Shown here in pieces: positions 18,444 to 20,389 of a stretch of DNA of 20,389 bases. The notes under the pieces were generated by a model, which was given only the letters and a program-made list of their open reading frames with translations, was not told where the DNA came from and made no database searches. The stretch is from Ophiothrix spiculata. Taxonomy: Eukaryota; Echinodermata; Ophiuroidea; Amphilepidida; Ophiotrichidae. Every line of letters begins with the position of its first letter. The first letter of the stretch is position 1. Position numbers and translations under genes: made by a program. The stretch lies in assembly GCA_000969725.1 (NCBI GenBank), contig JXSR01S065168.1, one strand, 5' to 3'.

Positions 18444-19574
18444 TTACACGTGCATCCTCCCGCGATACTTTCTTACGTGGACTCTTTCTCCTTTCTTATC
18501 AGCTGTGAGCTCCACTTCATCCTGAAGAGAGCAAAGGACATCAAACTGGTTATGCACTTCAACGGCATATGAAAGCTGAAGATTTTTGTCAGCACTGGAT
18601 TTCTTCCAGTCATATTTTGGTGTCCTCTTGGTTTTCGTCTTTATGGCTCTCAAACTTGGTCTTAGTCTTGCGGTGACAACTCTGTGGTCAGAACCAACAC
18701 TGATGAAAGAGATGTAGGCATTGCAGTCGCATGCACTGTTCTTCCATTTCTTGTTTATAGCAATGTAGTCTAGTTGAGATCTTGCTCCATTGGGGTATTG
18801 AAAGGTCCACAACTGTCCTTTTTTCTTCTGTAGAATGGTGTTGATTGCTTTCAGCTCACATTCTTCCAGAAAATCGTACAGATGTTTGCCATATCTGTTG
18901 GTCTTTCTATTGTATGTGAACTTCTTGTCTCCTTTGCCAATTTGAGCATTTAGGTCCCCCATGACAACAAGAACATTGTGTGGTGGTATATTTTTTGTAG
19001 TTTGGCGCAGATCTTCATAGAACCTTGTGACCTCAGAGTTATCTACACACTTTGTTGGACTGTAGCAGCAGATGAATGTGGTAGCTGGATTCCGGGCAAA
19101 ATTTGCAAAAATGATTCTAGACGAGATCTTCTGAACACTGCAAAGTGATTTTGAAGCATGAGGGTTGATAAGGAAGCCAACTCCTCCAACAGCAGCTCCG
19201 ATGGTATTTCGTGTTGAGGATGATGTAATTAGCTGCCATTCATCAGGTAGGTTCTGATACTGTACTTCCACGTCATCATGGTGCAATCTGTGTTCTTGCA
19301 ATGCAACGATAGATATATCATATCGTGATGCCAGTGAAACCAATTCACCCATCCTAGTTGTTGAGTTTAGTGTTCCTACAATAAATGTTGACACATACAC
19401 ATTCTTCTTACACTTCATAAGTGGTGACTCTTTCCTCCACTGATAATCAGATGCGGCCCTCCTCGAAAGGTTTGGGGTCGTAGCGTCATGCTGCGTATTG
19501 GTAACGCCAGTGGATTCTGCTGAATCAGGTTTATCAGGGGCTTTAACCCTGGTGCTGTTAGTTTTCTTCATCAT
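18444..19574 (-). pseudogene. LINE apurinic/apyrimidinic-type endonuclease domain (376 codons)
   Basis: This encodes the nicking domain that opens the target site for target-primed reverse transcription. The protein starts MMKKTNSTRV, and a polar N-terminus of about 60 residues precedes the domain. Exonuclease-endonuclease-phosphatase motifs appear in order: GTLNS with Asn70, ALQEH with Glu94, CCYSP with Tyr171, GDLNAQIG with Asp207 and Asn209, LDY with Asp269, and SDHRVV with Asp296-His297. All the catalytic positions I can identify are intact. After about residue 320 comes the linker toward the RT. The last ~20 residues are out of frame. A frame giving KKVSREDARVSRARNNLADA continues downstream near 18480, so a frameshift cuts the reading. 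The start is the first of two adjacent Met codons and is not independently supported. The endonuclease assignment is firm, and the clade is less sure. Confidence 0.9.
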
Positions 19575-19620
19575 GATTTCTTTCGTTGGCAGATTATGTG
19601 CAACATGTTACACATAACAA

Positions 19621-19979
19621 ATTACACTGGTGCATTGCCATTCGCTACCAGTGTACAGGTGGAGCCAGTGATGTATAGTTGGCCTGATAAGATGGAATAG
19701 CTGTCCTCTGGTGACCCAATGAGCACCATCACAGTGTATAAATTAACTATGTTTGGACATGGGTGGATTTTAATAATAGGTTCAGCATCTGTACCAATTG
19801 CCCCCCACTCCAAGGAGGATGAATATAGGAGGTGACACTTTGCAGAAATCGTGGCTCCAATTTTTGTTTAAATTAATGCGTCCTAGGTAAGAAAGAGGGC
19901 GGCATTTAATCAGATTTACTTTTTTATTTAATAATTTTTCATTTTTATTTACTGCGAATAAAAACTTTTTAGCACAACT
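19621..19979 (-). other. Probable LINE 5' region or unassigned spacer
   Basis: This lies between the endonuclease start and a tRNA-like sequence. A 63-codon open frame starting MEWGAIGTDAEP (19622-19813) is present on the minus strand, but I recognise no domain in it. The 19880-19980 part is strongly AT-rich. It may be the untranslated leader of the LINE or older sequence, and no boundary motif decides this. Confidence 0.35.
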
Positions 19980-20052
19980 GTCTTTGGCAGGACTCGAACC
20001 CACGACCTCCAGATCTCATAACTGGCGCGCTAACCGACTTAGCTACAGAAGC
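19980..20052 (-). pseudogene. tRNA-like sequence, decayed tRNA or tRNA-derived SINE head
   Basis: Seventy-three bases on the minus strand follow tRNA layout: TA at positions 8-9, a GGTTAGCGCG D-arm segment (box A region), an anticodon-arm segment CCAGTTATGAGATCTGG, and GGTTCGAGTCC (box B/T-arm). The acceptor stem GCTTCTG/CAAAGAC has two mismatches and the T stem has wobble or mismatch positions. The anticodon loop reads TATGAGA with A instead of T at position 33. That makes a working tRNA unlikely. A SINE head or tRNA pseudogene fits better. No SINE body or tail could be delimited. Confidence 0.6.
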
Positions 20053-20389
20053 ATTGCATGATGAAATCGGTAAAATTAACATCAATATACATTATACCAA
20101 CTTTAAACCCCGGACAAGAATTATACAAATTGACAAATCTTGGTGAATAATTGTAGAAGAAAAGTAAAAGAAAAATATAAACGATTTAAATTCCTCCCAC
20201 GTCTAAGAATGATTGTATTATATCACCTTTATAGTCAAAAGATTACACGGGAGATTACATAATTACATAATTGTCTCGTGTCGTCTTGAATTTGGTAGTC
20301 CTTTTCAAGCCTTGCCTCAACAATGATAATCAAGGGCCTTAAAAACAGTCTAGCATAACGAAGGTCGTTGATCGAATTTCATTATTGAT
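20053..20389. other. AT-rich, no gene seen
   Basis: A local duplication GATTACA/ATTACATAATTACATAATT lies at 20241-20272. Nothing else is recognised up to the window end. Confidence 0.5.

Larger units (their letters stand above)
16289..19620 (-). mobile_element. Degraded APE-type LINE, RTE/RTEX-like, minus strand
   Basis: On the minus strand the order is AP endonuclease, linker, reverse transcriptase and C-terminal region, as in single-ORF LINEs of the RTE/RTEX-like group. The clade is recalled, not searched. The copy is dead. There is a frameshift near 18480-18490, a large deletion near 18350-18360 removing most of the N-terminal RT, a smaller deletion near 18200, in-frame stops, and the 917-bp insertion. 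Downstream of the coding region the minus strand ends in a short (GATA)n run at 16289-16304, a plausible 3' tail since RTE-type LINEs often end in short tandem repeats. The 5' boundary is not visible, and 19575-19980 may be its 5' untranslated part. No flanking target duplication was found. Confidence 0.88.

Noticed and set aside
19980-20052. Functional tRNA gene
   Set aside because: Acceptor-stem mismatches, A at position 33 and a disturbed anticodon loop make a working tRNA unlikely.

Overview
The window looks like AT-rich, gene-poor nuclear DNA of a metazoan, probably an aquatic invertebrate. It has no operons or ribosome binding sites. It has a nuclear non-LTR retrotransposon, short inverted-repeat transposons, homopolymer and tetranucleotide tracts, and several old dispersed repeats. 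I cannot fix the phylum. The LINE proteins resemble copies common in cnidarian, molluscan and lancelet genomes, but that rests on memory of the family, not on a search.

Positions 1-9,640 are mostly non-coding and hold diverged dispersed repeats. A repeat near 870-1010 and 2165-2590 matches an uninterrupted copy at 8871-9380. The 1030-1620 repeat begins TTAA-CCCTCGTCCA and has an inverted partial copy at 9462-9635. A very good 59-nt hairpin lies at 2032-2090. A decayed tetranucleotide microsatellite lies at 5511-5635. Two copies of a Tourist-like MITE lie at 6402-6512 (degraded) and 12954-13090 (TTA duplication intact). A further diverged repeat pair lies at 8420-8610 and 13290-13460.

The only host-gene-like signals are weak. 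There is a possible minus-strand terminal exon at 9689-9811 with its poly(A) signal, and a possible plus-strand terminal exon at 5307-5389. There are CpG-containing or TATA-containing promoter-like patches near 10180-10625, 14155 and 14981-15145. None has been joined into a gene model.

The best-defined part is 16289-20052. A degraded LINE lies on the minus strand: AP endonuclease at 18444-19574, reverse transcriptase at 17863-18440, C-terminal region at 17548-17850 and 16381-16626. A 917-bp DNA transposon at 16629-17545 splits its C-terminal coding region. The transposon has perfect 16-bp terminal inverted repeats, a TA target duplication and no coding capacity. Its two flanks carry 19 copies of TGACTC/GAGTCA, 14 of them full TGACTCA (AP-1/GCN4-type bZIP) sites. 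This bZIP-site-laden MITE is the most novel item here. A decayed tRNA-like sequence (19980-20052) lies upstream of the LINE on the same strand.
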